DNA of 64,000 bases from Selaginella tamariscina (lineage: Eukaryota; Streptophyta; Lycopodiopsida; Selaginellales; Selaginellaceae): positions 1 through 64,000 of the forward strand of contig PUQB01000297.1 of the NCBI GenBank assembly GCA_003024785.1, given 5' to 3'. The position numbers and the translations under genes are program-made. This document shows, piece after piece, positions 1 to 11,054 of the stretch. Position 1 is the stretch's first letter. Each line of letters begins with the position of its first letter. The notes beneath the pieces were generated by a model. That model saw only the letters and a program-made list of their open reading frames with translations, searched no databases and had not been told where the DNA came from.

Positions 1-1127
1 AGATTTCATTCTTTGTTCATGGTAAATTTTGATATGATATTATTTTTGTCTAGGGTTGGATCGTCTCTTTCAAAAACTTAAGGAGATGGGTGCGCTTGTG
101 GGGATTTAGTCATGCATGCAAATTCATAACTTAAGACCGCTATTGAATTTGCTTAAGAAACATTGTAGTGTTGCAGAAGAGGTAATTCGTAAAGATTGGA
201 TTTTTGACCAGTGAATATGTATAAACCTCTTGAATTTCACAATATAAAAAAGGAAAGCAAGCCATACTTCTTCAAGAACCATACTTCTTCAAGAATGAAA
301 GATTAATTGGGCTTCATGGGGAGATCAGTCGCTTAAGAATAATGAAGAATGCACATACTTAGTGGTAGACGACTCTCCTCAGAAGGCTATGCTCAACCAA
401 ACATTGTTTGTATTCATCCAATCACTTTCGATCATATTCTGATACTGATATTATGAATGATCTGTGAATTACTTGGATACGTGCCTCAGAAAGAAGAATC
501 TCGAAAACTTTTGTGAGCAGTATCCACCGTATCAAACATTTCTTGAAGCTTTTCTTTCTCGTGATTTTGAATTTTTTTTAAAATGAAGGATAGCAACCGG
601 GCGCTTTATAATATTATTCTTAAGGAACGTCATTCTTTATGAGGCCTTTATGAAACCTGGTCTTATTACATCTTATGTATTAACAAGGATGGCAACTCCC
701 AATTGCATTCGTGAGAGTGTTAGGTGGTGGCAACAATATCGAGATATTGACCAAAATGATTTGATTAATCCGGAGAGATGATTTAGACAAAATGAGGAGA
801 TTTCTCTATATGGTTAGGAAGAAAGTATTTATAAATAAATTAACATATTGATAAGGAAATGATTTCATTTGTTAATTATGTTTGATAGTATTTCTTAATT
901 ATTGTAAACTATTTTTAGAATAATATGAATATTCTAAGATATTTTAGGAATATTCCTAACTAAGTAAGGTTATTGAAGGATTAATTAATTAATTAATTAA
1001 TATTTAAGGCTTAATTACATATTAATTAAATGATTAATTAATAATTAAAACTTAAGTATTAATTAGTAATTTATTTTATATTTTCATTTTCATGTATCAT
1101 GCCCACTTTAGTTACAACGTGCATATA
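1..1127 (+). pseudogene. FCP1/NIF-like HAD phosphatase remnant, copy A (5' cut by window)
   Basis: Translated pieces in shifting frames give a HAD/NIF-type domain: a KLKEMGALVGIW-like stretch around 75-115 and VVDDSPQKAMLNQ around 362-400, the latter matching the conserved D-D segment of plant FCP1-like/NIF phosphatases. Stops and frameshifts interrupt it. The same locus appears at about 13,900-15,247, where the N-terminal motif is also present, so this is the tail of one of two duplicated copies. A further piece (about 635-780) could encode more of the protein (TRMATPNCIRESVRWW), which I do not recognise. The downstream AT-rich flank (to about 1127) also aligns with the second copy. The family assignment rests on motif recognition; the non-coding state is read directly. 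Confidence 0.55.
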
Positions 1128-1789
1128 TATGTTTATTTTAAACAAAAAAGCAATAATACAACCAAACCAGGTTTTTCTAAGTAAAATAGAAACGGTTGTT
1201 GAAAAATGTGGTTTAAAACATAAGTTTAAATAATAACTCATATAATTATGCAAATATATGGTAAATAAAGTTTTCCATTGCTAGATAAGAATATTCCATT
1301 AAGAAAATTTGGGATATTCCATTGTTATCTACAAGTAGTAGATCTTATGTTTACCATTTATAAAATGTGTTAAACTAATTAAAGCATGAGTCAAAACTTG
1401 AAGTTAAAAGGTAAACTTTAAAGATATAATTGACATATAAATATTTTTAATTTTTATTAAAAATACTTTTACAAGCATATGTAAAAGTATATAGAGAGTT
1501 TAAACTAATGTTAAAACTCAAACACAATAAATATACATAAATATTTATGTACATAAATACTAAATGTTTAAAACACTATACACCAGTAAATAATGTTTGC
1601 AAATGTTTATACATTTTGGGAATAATAATATTACACATAGAATATTAATTCTATAAATAAAGTATTATTAACATACTAATAATAGTATGATAATAAAATT
1701 AGTAAAAACTAAAGTCTTGCATATAGTTTAAGTTTAATTTTAAACTAGTGTGATATAAACAATATTGGTTTTTTTTTTTAAAAAAAACT
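1128..1789. other. AT-rich intergenic stretch, no gene seen
   Basis: Very AT-rich sequence with no ORF I would defend. It begins exactly where similarity to the second FCP1-like locus stops. Confidence 0.5.
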
Positions 1790-4754
1790 TGTGTGATCAC
1801 TAACAATGTTGTCGGAGAGTCCATGTAGTAAAAAAATATCTTTCTTAAATATGTCGGTTGTCCTTTTCACTAAAGATAGTCTTTGTACACAGTAGGAAGT
1901 GAGTCCACAATATTAATGAGAATAGTGTCAAATCCTTGAGTTGGCGGAAAATTAATCATAAAGTCCATCAAGATGCAAGACCAAGGTGTTATTGGAGTTG
2001 GAAGTGGTTAGAGGAGATCATATGAGCGATGACGAGGAATTTTAGAGTGAGCACAAATATCACAGGTACAATAAACTCTTCCACCAACTGACGTACTCGG
2101 GGCCACCAATAATTACAATTGATTAGTTCTACTATTTTTGTAACACAAAAGTGACCAGCAAGCGGAGTGTCATGATGATACTGTAGTACTTGAAGTCAAG
2201 TGTCATCCAATGGAACATAAACAAAGTCATTACGGAGAAAGCAGACTGTTGACAAATTAAATAAATTGTACTCAAGTCGTGAAAATGAATGGAGTGTTAC
2301 CTACGAGGTAACTCAAAATATCCTAAGCCAGGGATCAAAGATGAGTTTAGAGCAGATAGTGTCAAGAAGGCTGAAGTCAAAGGGTGCAACATGAACAAAT
2401 GGCAAGTGCTTGGAGGTGTTTAGGACTAAGTACCACTTGCTTTTGTTGGTGAAAACTCGACGTCACTAGCATGTGGCGCCAAATATGCTCATCGAGAAAG
2501 TGCGTCAAATTGAACTTATTAAGTGCCGGGTCAATACTTGATCTTGAAGTCGAACCAAAAGAGGATTTGATGGGTCCAACAAGCTTGACGTCGATTTAGA
2601 ACTTGAGCCTGAGAGAAGTAAACCAAGTTTCAGTGATTAGTGAAGACGGTTACCTTATGCAGGGAGCCTTCAAGAAACCTTTGCCACTCTTGAAAGCAAT
2701 TCACAATAGCTAGAAGTTCCTTTTCATGAATCTCATAGTTGATCTCCACATTCATGAACTTGTGCGACTGGAATGCTACGTGGTGTAGATTGTTATCAGA
2801 GCCATACTAATAAAAAATACCACCCAAAGCAAAGTTAGATGCATCAGTCTCCATCACAAAGGGTTTTGTCAGGTCGGGGTGAAGTAAGATTGGAGCTAAG
2901 GTAAAAGCAAACTTGAGTGTGATAGACACATTCTCAGCCTCCATAAACCACTTGAACAAAACTTCCTTCTTGGTCAGCTGATTTAATGGAAGCAGAATGT
3001 TGGAGAAGTCCTTGATGAAGCGCTTGTAGATATGGAAAGCCGAGGAAACACTAGATGTCTCAAGATGACTTTGACATTTCCCACTCAGAACTATGTGCAC
3101 CTTGGCCATGCCATGGAGATTCCAATGTGTGACACCACGTATAAAAACTTGACTTGTTCTTGATGAAACTGACACTTCTCCAACTTAGTGTAAAGACCAT
3201 GTTGCCAAAGTCTTTCTAGAACATAATGGACTTGTTTATGATGTTCCTCCTCCGTCTTTAAAAAATAAGGAGTTATCCAAGTAGAAATCACAAACTAGTT
3301 AAGAAAGTCACAAAAATGTCGTTGGCCATATGTTAGAAAACCGCAGGGGCAGTGATTAAACCCAAAAGGCATTAGTGTGTACTCAAAATGCCCATAGCGT
3401 GTATGGAAAGCAGTCTTTCATTTGTCACTAGGGAGAATATGGAGCAAGTTATAGGCACCTCGAAGGTTGATCTTTATAAAGTAATAAGCCCCATGAAGAT
3501 GCTCAAAAATCTCAGAGATAAGAGGTAGAAGATATCAATTACAGAGATTTTGTTTAACTTACAATAGTCGAATATCAATAGGAAAGAGCCATCCTTTTTC
3601 TTGACGAAGAAGATAAGGGCATCAATTGAAGACTTAAAATGACGAATGAAATCGGTAGCCAGGTTGTCGTTGATGTATTCTCATAAAGCTTCAAGCTCGA
3701 GTGGAGAAGACCATAGATAAGGCCAAACGGAGGTGTCTTATCTTCAATAGTATCAATTGGACAGTCATACATACGATGTATAGGAAAACGACTTGGCTTG
3801 GACCTTGTCGAATACATTTATAAACTCATGGTATGCAAACGGTCAAAAACTAGGAGTAAATGTCGAAGATGGAGTCACCATCATAGCAAAAATCGTGTCG
3901 AGTTGAGTACAGCCAACACAAATAAATTTTGCCAATGAAATGGTCAAGATATGAATCGAGGATGTCGTCGAAGTCAAAGCTGATGTCGTTGGAGATGCAA
4001 AACGTTGCTGGGTTGGAGTCTTGGTCGAAGCTAAAGATAGAGATGAAGTCAGAATCAAAGTCAGAGTCTAGGTTGGAGTCAAAATCGAGTGGGAGTGGGA
4101 GCCAGAGACATAGACAGAGATGCAGAAGTGTTGCTAGGAACCAAAGGTTCTAAAATGCAGTCAAGAGTTAGAGTTGCAGAGGTACTGCCAAGAGTTAGAG
4201 TTGCAGAGGTATAGCCAGAAGTTGGAGACAAATAGAAGTCAGAGTAGAAACAACTAAGGTACAAATTGTCCAATCAATTTATGGATTGAGGGTCTCAAAC
4301 CAAGGAAGACGAAGAATAACAAGAGTGTTAGAAATTGAAGTGACGTTAAAGGAGACCAAGCACAAGATATTACCAAGGGTGATTGTGAGAAGCATCTTAT
4401 CTTTAGTAATATTGCCAGATGTCATTGGTCTTCCATCTGTAATCGACAACTTAATCGGATTGGAACATAGATGAAGCTTCAGATTATGTTGTTAAACAAA
4501 AAGGCAGTCAATCAAGTTACCAGTTGCACATTATCAAGTAAAGATGCTATGTTAACTTGAATACCGTTAGATATTAAAAGAGTAATCCAACGAAGAAAGA
4601 GCTTGTTATTGTTTGTTGTTGGGATCACAAGTAGAACTGTTGTCAAGGAGAAGAGATACTTGGAGCGGACTTGCAATGGTCCAATTAGAATGCTTCTATT
4701 TGGACTGCACCTCCTCGTTTTCCAACTTAGCTAAGGGACCATTCACCACCTTAG
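1790..4754 (-). mobile_element. Decayed Ty3/gypsy pol remnant (minus strand)
   Basis: Read on the minus strand the order is protease, RT, RNase H, integrase. A protease-like part lies at about 4290-4545 (TDGRPMTSG region; the active-site codons near 4525 are disrupted). The RT N-terminus at 3575-3817 contains YDCPIDTIEDKTPPFG, a close match to the same site in elements 1 and 2. RT palm and thumb follow at 3091-3480 ([15 protein letters not shown]), then RNase H at 2807-2960 (FVMETDASNFALGG). An integrase HHCC remnant is at about 2050-2190 (HHDTPLAGHF). Frameshifts and stops are everywhere, so it is dead. The protease-RT spacer (3960-4222) is built of short repeats on a GTTGGAGTC / GTTAGAGTTGCAGAGGT theme. 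It is truncated by the LTR that begins at 4755; no LTR of its own was identified. Confidence 0.75.
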
Positions 4755-4937
4755 TGTCACGACCCCATATAGGATACAGGATTCCGGATATAGGATACGG
4801 GTTGCAAGATATTTCTACAGGATATTCCTACAGGAATTCCGGATACATGATACGATTGCAGGATATTCCTACAGGATATGCCACAGGATATGCCTAGAGG
4901 ATACAGGATACAGGATGCAGGATGGATACGGATGCAT
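4755..4937 (+). repeat. LTR fragment (U3 part), left of element 1
   Basis: Starts TGTCACGACCCC, like the element-1 LTR start TGTCACAACCCG, and runs into the 13-bp AGGATAT-type repeats. It stops where element 1 begins at 4938. Together with 11,055-11,409 it makes about 538 bp, the length of one whole LTR, so element 1 probably inserted into an older solo LTR of its own family. I could not find a matching target duplication at 4933-4937 and 11,055-11,059, so the insertion history may be more complex. Confidence 0.7.
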
Positions 4938-5005
4938 TGTCACAACCCGATACAGGATACAGATTCCGGATACAGATACAGGATGCAGGATCAGGATACA
5001 GGATA

Positions 5006-5108
5006 CGGGTTACAGGATATGCCTGCAGGATATTCCTACAGGATATACCTACAGGATATTCCTATAGGATATGCCTATAGGATATGCTACAGGATATGCC
5101 TAGAGGAT
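5006..5108 (+). repeat. U3 minisatellite, 13-bp quasi-palindromic unit
   Basis: About eight copies of CCTACAGGATATN, whose core AGG-ATAT-N-CCT is nearly palindromic. The same array is in the 3' LTR (about 10,576-10,682), in element 2's LTRs (for example 23,998-24,090), in 24,156-24,250 and in the solo LTR near 29,560-29,720, with different copy numbers. It could bind a host factor or simply expand by slippage. Confidence 0.8.
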
Positions 5109-5171
5109 AAGGGACACTATTCTTAGCTCATGACTAGATTAGACTCATGACTAGATTAGCTTGGAGTTGTG

Positions 5172-5217
5172 AGCATAAAAGCTCCGACCTAATTGTTGTA
5201 CAATCAGTTACTATCAA
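5172..5217 (+). promoter_or_regulatory. LTR promoter: TATA box and predicted transcript start
   Basis: A TATA-like CATAAAAG lies at 5173-5180. The 13 bases CAGTTACTATCAA at 5205-5217 lie about 31 bp downstream, where a plant transcript start is expected, and they are the exact reverse complement of the presumed primer site at 5481-5493. The block from GAGCATAAAAGCTCCGACC to the start region is the best-conserved part of all LTR copies in the window. The start site itself is inferred. Confidence 0.65.
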
Positions 5218-5480
5218 CACCAGTCATTCTACGATTATTCTTGTTCCTTGTTCTTGTCTTGTTCTTGTCTTCTTTGTCCTGCTCCTGTCTTGCTCCTGGA
5301 TCCTGTTCCTTGTTCCTGGATCCGTCCTGCGCCTTCCTGTCTTGCTCCCGGATCCTATCCTGTTCCTGTCTGCTCCTGGATCCGTCCTGCCCTGTCTGTG
5401 CTCTCGTCCTGTTCCTGAGTCAAGCCTTCCTGTTCTTGGAATCCTGCTCTTTCCTGGTTCCTGGATCGTGGCTTGACAGT

Positions 5481-5493
5481 TTGATAGTAACTG
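5481..5493 (+). other. Self-priming primer binding site of element 1
   Basis: TTGATAGTAACTG begins 2 bases after the LTR end, with spacer GT. It pairs perfectly with CAGTTACTATCAA at 5205-5217. No tRNA-type site beginning TGG is present. Element 2 keeps the same site and 2-base spacer (23,614-23,626). Tf1 and its relatives are known to prime from the 5' end of their own RNA in this way; applying that mechanism here is inference. Confidence 0.75.
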
Positions 5494-5570
5494 CTTTCAT
5501 AGCTCTCGTTTCCTAGTTACTTTTTTTTTCCTTGATTTTCCTTCGTTTTTTTTTTTTCTTTCATAAGATC

Positions 5571-6539
5571 ATGGCTGATTTTGAGCACTTTCAACGCGAG
5601 CACCAAATGTTGCTTCATGAGCTGGCCACTTTGCGCCAAGTGGTCACCGATCTGCAAGGCTCCACCAACGGCACATGCAGCTGCTGATGCATCCTCCAAG
5701 GCTGCTGCGCAGGCTCTCTCTCAGGCATCGGTGGTTCCTCTTCATCGAACTTTTCTGGAGCCGAAGATCAGCATGCCAGAAAGTTCAGTGGCAACCGCCG
5801 ATTTCCAAGGTTTCCTGAATCAGATCCGGCTCTTGATCCGCATGCAACCACGCCGCTACTCGACGGATGCACAAAAGGTTGGCCTTTTGGCATCCTTACT
5901 AAGTGGATCTCCACGAGCTTGGGTTGCTCCCTTGCTGGAGCGTGACGACCCATTGATGGAAGACTTTGAAGGTTTCGTGGCTGCCTTTGAAGCCTGTTTT
6001 GGAGATCCTGATAAGTACCGTTCTGCATGCACAAGTTACGGAAGCTCACACAAGGATCCAGACCAGCTTCCGTTTATGCATCCGAATTTCAGCAATTGTG
6101 CACGAACATTCCATGGGACGAGACTGCATTGATCGAACACTTCCGTTTTGGGCTGAGGGATGATGTGAAGGACCTTCTCCTTACGTTACCGGATGCTCAA
6201 ACGTTAGCGGAGATCATGCAACAGGCCGTTCGCTGCGACAACCGTTTGTTCGAGCGCCGTCAGGAAAAATTCCGTCAGCAGTTCCTGCCAACCAATCCTG
6301 TAGCCGTAGCACATGTTCCTACGACACCTTCTGGAGCAGTTCCTATGGAGGTTAACAAATCCAAGCGTGGCCCACTTTCAACTGCTGAGAAGCAACGTCG
6401 TCGGGGTGAGAACCTATGCTTGTATTGTGGTGCAGCAGGACACAAGGTGGCGGAATGTCCTAATAAAGCCAGAAAGTTCAAGACGCGTGAAGCCGAAGCT
6501 GAAGTTCAGTCGGAAAACTTCAATGTCCACTTCGTCTAG
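5571..6539 (+). pseudogene. gag: gag of element 1 (frameshifted)
   Basis: Starts at an ATG 93 bp after the LTR (MADFEHFQREHQ). It has a coiled N-terminus, a capsid-like core (FLNQIRLLIRMQPRRY, about 5815-5862) and a C-terminal zinc knuckle CLYCGAAGHKVAEC (C-X2-C-X4-H-X4-C) at 6417-6458, then a stop at 6537-6539. The frame changes at about 5685 and again near 6030, so the protein is broken as read. Element 2 has the same protein with breaks at other places, which shows the ancestral frame. Gag would form the particle and package the RNA. The pol reading frame overlaps its end in the -1 frame in both copies. Confidence 0.85.
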
Positions 6540-9500
6540 GAGCCGCGAAGTTGGACGTAGGTGCAGGCTCCATTGGTGCTGCTCATACCATTCCATCACT
6601 CAAGTTTCCTGTACACATTCGCCTCAATAACCGAGAGCTCAAGGAGTTTGCCCTGTTAGACACTGGTGCAAATGCATGTTTCATGGATGACACTTTTGCA
6701 GCTCAGCATGGCATTCCGGTGGTGAAGTTGAAGCGTGCAGTTCCTGTAGAGGTGGCCGATGGTCGTTTGATTGCTTCTGGCGCAGTTACCCCTACCTACC
6801 ACACCTCTCTCTTGCAGTCATGGCATTCAACTGTTCGATTTCCTTCAACTTGATCAAGACTCGGTCGACTCCCATCATTTTTGGCATGCCATGGTTCGTT
6901 GTTGCAAATCCGCAGATCGACTGGAGGTCTAGGACGCTCACGTTTTCCTCTCCAGCAGCCAGGATCAATCCTGTACCTTCCTGCGTGCAGGATACATCCT
7001 TGGTGTCTGAGGCAGTACAAGCTACAGGATTGACCGTGCCTGTTCCTGTACCAGTGTTGAAGACTCCTCCTCGACAGGATTCACCTCATGTCAGTTCCTC
7101 AGCACATCCGCAGGCTCTCTCCACTCCTGTAAGTTTGCGGATTCCTGTACAGGGTTCTTCCAATCCTGTATCAGTGTCGAAGGTTCCTCCTCAACAGGAT
7201 CCACCTCCTGTTGGTTCGTCAGCACACTCACAGGCTTCCCTCACTCCTGTGCAACCACGGACTTCTGTACAGGATTCTTCCAATCCTGTACACTCGTCAA
7301 CATCCACACAGGTTTCTCCCAATCCTGCCTTTTGTTACTCTGCTTCTGTTCCACCCCCAAGATCCTTCCTCTTTTTCAGTCACAGCTCCCTCCTTCTCCT
7401 CTCCGAGTTCTTACCACTACCATGCCATGAACTTGCCACTGATCCTGCTCCTTTCCACCTTTTTGCCTTTCAAGTAACTCCTACGTCCTCTTCTACCTTT
7501 CCTGTGTCTGACTCTCCTGTTTTTCAATCTCCTTCTCCTTTTTCTTCTTCCCTTACCATCCAAGTATCACTCCTTTCAGGACGTTTTTGACAAGCACAAG
7601 GCAGTTCTTCCTGTTCACAGGTCCTACGACTGTCCTATTGATCTTGCGGAAGAAAGACTCCACCGTTCGGACCGATTTATGCATTGTCACCCACAGAGTT
7701 GGAGGTTCTTCGTCAGTACATCGAGGACAACTTGGCATCCGGCTTCATTCGTCACTCAAAGTCCCCTGCAGGAGCCTATTTCTTTGTCAAGAAGAAGGAT
7801 GGGAGTTTACGTTTGGTTGGGACTACAGGGGTTTGAATCAAGTCACCACTTCGGAATCGGTACCCATTGCCATTGATCCCGGAACTTCTCGATCGGCTGC
7901 GAGGAGCAAAGGTGTTCACGAAGATCGACTTACGAGGGGCCTACAACCTTGTACGGATTCGTCCAGGCGATGAGTGGAAGACTGCCTTTCGTACAAGGTA
8001 TGGACACTTCGAGTACACGGTGATGCCTTCGGCCTTACCAATGCCCCAGCCGTGTTCCAACACATGGTGAACGACATCTTTCGTGACTTCTTGGACCAGT
8101 TTGTGGTGATCTACCTCGACGACATTTTGATTTTCTCCAAGGACCAGGCGGCACATGACAAGCATGTACGATTGGTTCTACAGCGGCTTCGCGAGCATGG
8201 CCTGTATGCGAAGTTGGAGAAGTGTTTTTTCGATAGGGATTCTGTGGAGTTCTTGGGCTACATCGTCTCTCCTGCTGGCGTTTCCATGGACATGCACAAG
8301 GTGAAGACCATCGTGGAGTGGGAGAGGCCCAAGTCTGTACGAGATGTACAATGTTTCCTTGGCTTTGCAAACTTCTACAGGCGGTTCATACAGGACTTCT
8401 CCAAGCGTGTACTTCCACTCACGGAACTCACCAAGCGCACAGAGGTTTTCTCTTGGTCCGACAAGGCGGAACATGCATTCACAACACTCAAGGACACCTT
8501 CACGACAGCTCCGATTTTAGCACATCCTGATCCTTCTCGTCCTTTCTTCGTTGAAGCAGATGCCTCGGATTTTGCAGTAGGATCCGTCCTATCACAAGTT
8601 GGAGAAGACAAGTTGCTTCATCCTGTAGCTTTTCACTCTCGTAAGTTCCTTTCGGCGGAGATCAATTACGAGATTCATGACAAGGAACTCAAGGCCATTG
8701 TGGATTCGTTCGAGGAGTGGCGGAAGGTGCTGCGCATCCTGTACAAGTTCTTACGGATCACAAGAACCTGGAGTATTTTCAAACGGCTCGAGTTCTCAGT
8801 CGGCGACAGGCTAGGTGGGCGGAGTTCCTATCACGTTTTGATTTCGTCATTTCTACAGGCCCGGTTTTCGGAATGGCAAGGCGGACGCATTGTCTAGGCG
8901 CTCTTACCTTGCACCGCCCGGCGATCCTGCATATGACTGTCAAAGCAAGTGTTGTTGGGTCCTGATCGATTCCGGCTTGCGGCACTACAGGTTCATCAGG
9001 CTCCAGCAGATTCAACACTACAGGACATCCGTTCGCAGTTGGCTACAGACGACTTGGCAAGAATGTGTTCTCACACATTAGTCCTGACATTGCAAGTCCT
9101 CTTCCTCCAGTTCCCGTTCAGACTACAACCTGTTCCATACAGGATGGACTCCTGTACCGGGAAGGTCTCCTGTACGTTCCTGTTGGTGTTTGCAGGACTC
9201 GTGTGGTACAGGATTGTCATGATACCCCGGCTACAGGACATTTTGGTGTGGCCAAGACAGTTGAGTTGGTGACTCGCAACTATTGGTGGCCTGGGTTGCG
9301 AGGTTTTGTGGAAAGGTTTGTACGGAGTTGTGACACCTGCAACAGGTCGAAGATGCCTCGTCATGCACCTCTGGTCTTCTTCGTCCTCTTCCTGTTCCTT
9401 CTGCTCCTTGGAGATCCATTTCTATGGATTTCCTCACAGATCTTCCTCCTTCTCGTGGATTCGATGCAGTTCTTGTGGTGGTTGACCGTTTCACCAAACA

Positions 9501-10487
9501 GGCTCATTTCCTACCATGTAACAAGACTGCTACAGGCAGACAACTGCTGAGTTGGTGATCCGCGAAGTGTTCCGACACATGGTCTTCCTGAGAGCATTGT
9601 TTCTGATCGAGGTCCACAATTCATGTCCAAGTTTTGGCGAGAGCTTCTCGAGTCTACAGGTTAAAGCGGATCTTTCTTCAGGATATCACCCGCAAACTGA
9701 TGGGCAGTCAGAACGCACAATTCAGACCTTGGAGCAATATCTTCGTGCTTCATCAGTTACCAACAGGATAATTGGTTGGACCTTCTTCCTATGGCGGAGT
9801 TTGCCTACAACAACTCCATTCACGCATCTACAGGCCAGACACCTTTCTTTGCTCTTACAGGCCACCATCCACGTTTTGACTTTGCTCCTCCTGCTTCTCC
9901 TTCTTCCGCTCCTGCAGTACAGGATCGTCTCCAGCATCTTCGTCAGGTACAGGATGATCTCCGGTTCATCTTCAGCAGGCACAGGAACGGTACAAGCATC
10001 ATGCTGATGCTCATCGTCAGCCGGCACCTGCATACAAGATTGGTGATCTCGTGTGGCTTCTTCGTCGACACATTCGCACCAACAGGCCTTCTTCTAAGTT
10101 GGATTTTCAACGATTGGGCCCTTACAGGATTGTGGCGGAGGTAATCCTGTAGCTTTCCGACTCGAGTTACCATCGGTGAAACTTCATCCTGTGTTTCACA
10201 CCTCCTTGTTGGAGCCGTATCATCCTTCTTCTCTTCCTGGTCGTGCTTCTTCTCCTCCCCCTCCTGTGGTCATTGCTGGTGAACCTGAGTACGAAGTTGC
10301 AGCCATCCTTGATTCTCGTCTTCATCGCCGCCAACTTCAATACTTGGTGGATTGGAAAGGTTATTTGCCTACCGATCGCACTTGGGAACCTGCATCCAAC
10401 TTACTCCATGCTTCTTCCAAAGTTGCTGCCTTCCATCGGCATTATCCTGCTAAACCAGGTCCTAAGACTCGTGGAACTCGTCCTTAG
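6536..10487 (+). pseudogene. pol: pol of element 1: PR-RT-RNase H-IN-chromodomain (frameshifted)
   Basis: Protease active site DTGA at about 6659-6670. A proline-, serine- and threonine-rich spacer follows, with a 123-bp tandem duplication (about 7060-7182 and 7183-7305). RT starts near 7640, with YLDD at 8112-8123. RNase H follows (EADASDF about 8550; HDKELKAI about 8675). Integrase has HHCC at about 9218-9345 (HDTPATGHF and CDTC), catalytic SMDF about 9422, [12 protein letters not shown] about 9475 and DGQSER about 9700, then GPYRIV near 10,120. The chromodomain ends the protein and the stop is at 10,485-10,487. At least six frame changes occur. One example is GCC-TTCGG at about 8026-8034, where element 2 has one more T. 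Spacing and motif order are otherwise normal for the family. Confidence 0.9.
10281..10466 (+). other. Chromodomain at the integrase C-terminus
   Basis: The segment EPEYEVAAILDSRLHRR then QLQYLVDWKGYLPTDRTWE and a closing helix is a canonical chromodomain. In chromoviruses this module is thought to steer insertion towards particular chromatin. It lies in an open frame (10,176-10,487) with no breaks. Confidence 0.9.
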
Positions 10488-10498
10488 GGAGGAGGTGC
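10486..10498 (+). other. Polypurine tract
   Basis: AGGGAGGAGGTGC lies directly against the 3' LTR start, the usual plus-strand primer position. Element 2 has the same tract at 16,853-16,865 in reverse. Confidence 0.75.
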
Positions 10499-11054
10499 TG
10501 TCACAACCCGATACAGGATACAGGATTCCGGATACAGGATACAGGATGCAGGATCAGGATACAGGATACGGGTTACAGGATATGCCTGCAGGATATTCCT
10601 ACAGGATATACCTATAGGATATTCCTACAGGATATGCCTATAGGATATGCCTATAGGATATGCTACAGGATATGCCTAGAGGATAAGGGCACTATTCTTA
10701 GCTCATGACTAGATTAGACTCATGACTAGATTAGCTTGGAGTTGTGAGCATAAAAGCTCCGACCTAATTGTTGTACAATCAGTTACTATCAACACCAGTC
10801 ATTCTACGATTATTCTTGTTCTTGTTCTTGTCTTACTCTTTGCCTCCTGCTCCTGTCTTGCTCCGATCCTGTCTTGTTCCTGTCTTGTTCCTGGATCGTC
10901 CTGCGCTTCCTGTCTTGCTCCCGGATCCTATCCTGTTCCTGTCTAGCTCCTGGATCCTGTCCTGCGCCTGGTCTTCTCTCAGTCCTGTTCCTGAGTCAAG
11001 CCTTCCTTTCTTGGAATCCTGCTCTCTTCCTAGTTCCTGAATCGTGGCTTGACA
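10499..11054 (+). repeat. 3' LTR of element 1
   Basis: 556 bp, TGTCACAACCCG to GGCTTGACA, colinear with the 5' LTR. It differs by scattered substitutions and small indels, chiefly in the U3 and U5 minisatellites. Confidence 0.9.

Larger units (their letters stand above)
4938..5478 (+). repeat. 5' LTR of element 1
   Basis: 541 bp, ending GGCTTGACA, with a 5-bp terminal inverted repeat TGTCA/TGACA. It holds a U3 minisatellite (about 5006-5106), a TATA box at 5174 and a U5 rich in CCTG and GGATCC motifs (about 5270-5465). The ORFs across U5 are low-complexity readings, not genes. Confidence 0.9.
4938..11054 (+). mobile_element. Element 1: chromodomain Ty3/gypsy LTR retrotransposon (chromovirus)
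   Basis: A 6.1 kb element flanked by two LTRs that start TGTCA and end TGACA. In order it has a 5' LTR, a self-complementary primer site, gag with a CCHC knuckle, protease, RT, RNase H, integrase with HHCC and D,D,E, a GPY/F motif, a chromodomain at the C-terminus, a purine tract and a 3' LTR. The pol order PR-RT-RH-IN and the chromodomain are diagnostic of chromoviruses. Several frameshifts make it non-autonomous as read. A sister copy (element 2) lies at 16,325-24,155 on the other strand and would be the same length (about 6.1 kb) without its nested LTR. A Tcn1-like or Tf1-like affinity is possible from the priming arrangement but is not proven. Confidence 0.93.

Noticed and set aside
5006..5108. 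Regular short repeats that could be taken for a CRISPR array
   Set aside because: The units are contiguous 13-mers with no unique spacers and lie in the U3 of LTRs in a plant genome.
5147..5516. Two 107-109 aa ORFs rich in L, S, C and V
   Set aside because: They are readings of the CCTG-rich U5 minisatellite of the LTR, overlap in different frames and recur in every LTR copy.
7974..8370. Opposite-strand ORFs of 74-111 aa across element 1 RT
   Set aside because: Shadows of the real RT frame; the same shadows appear opposite element 2 RT.
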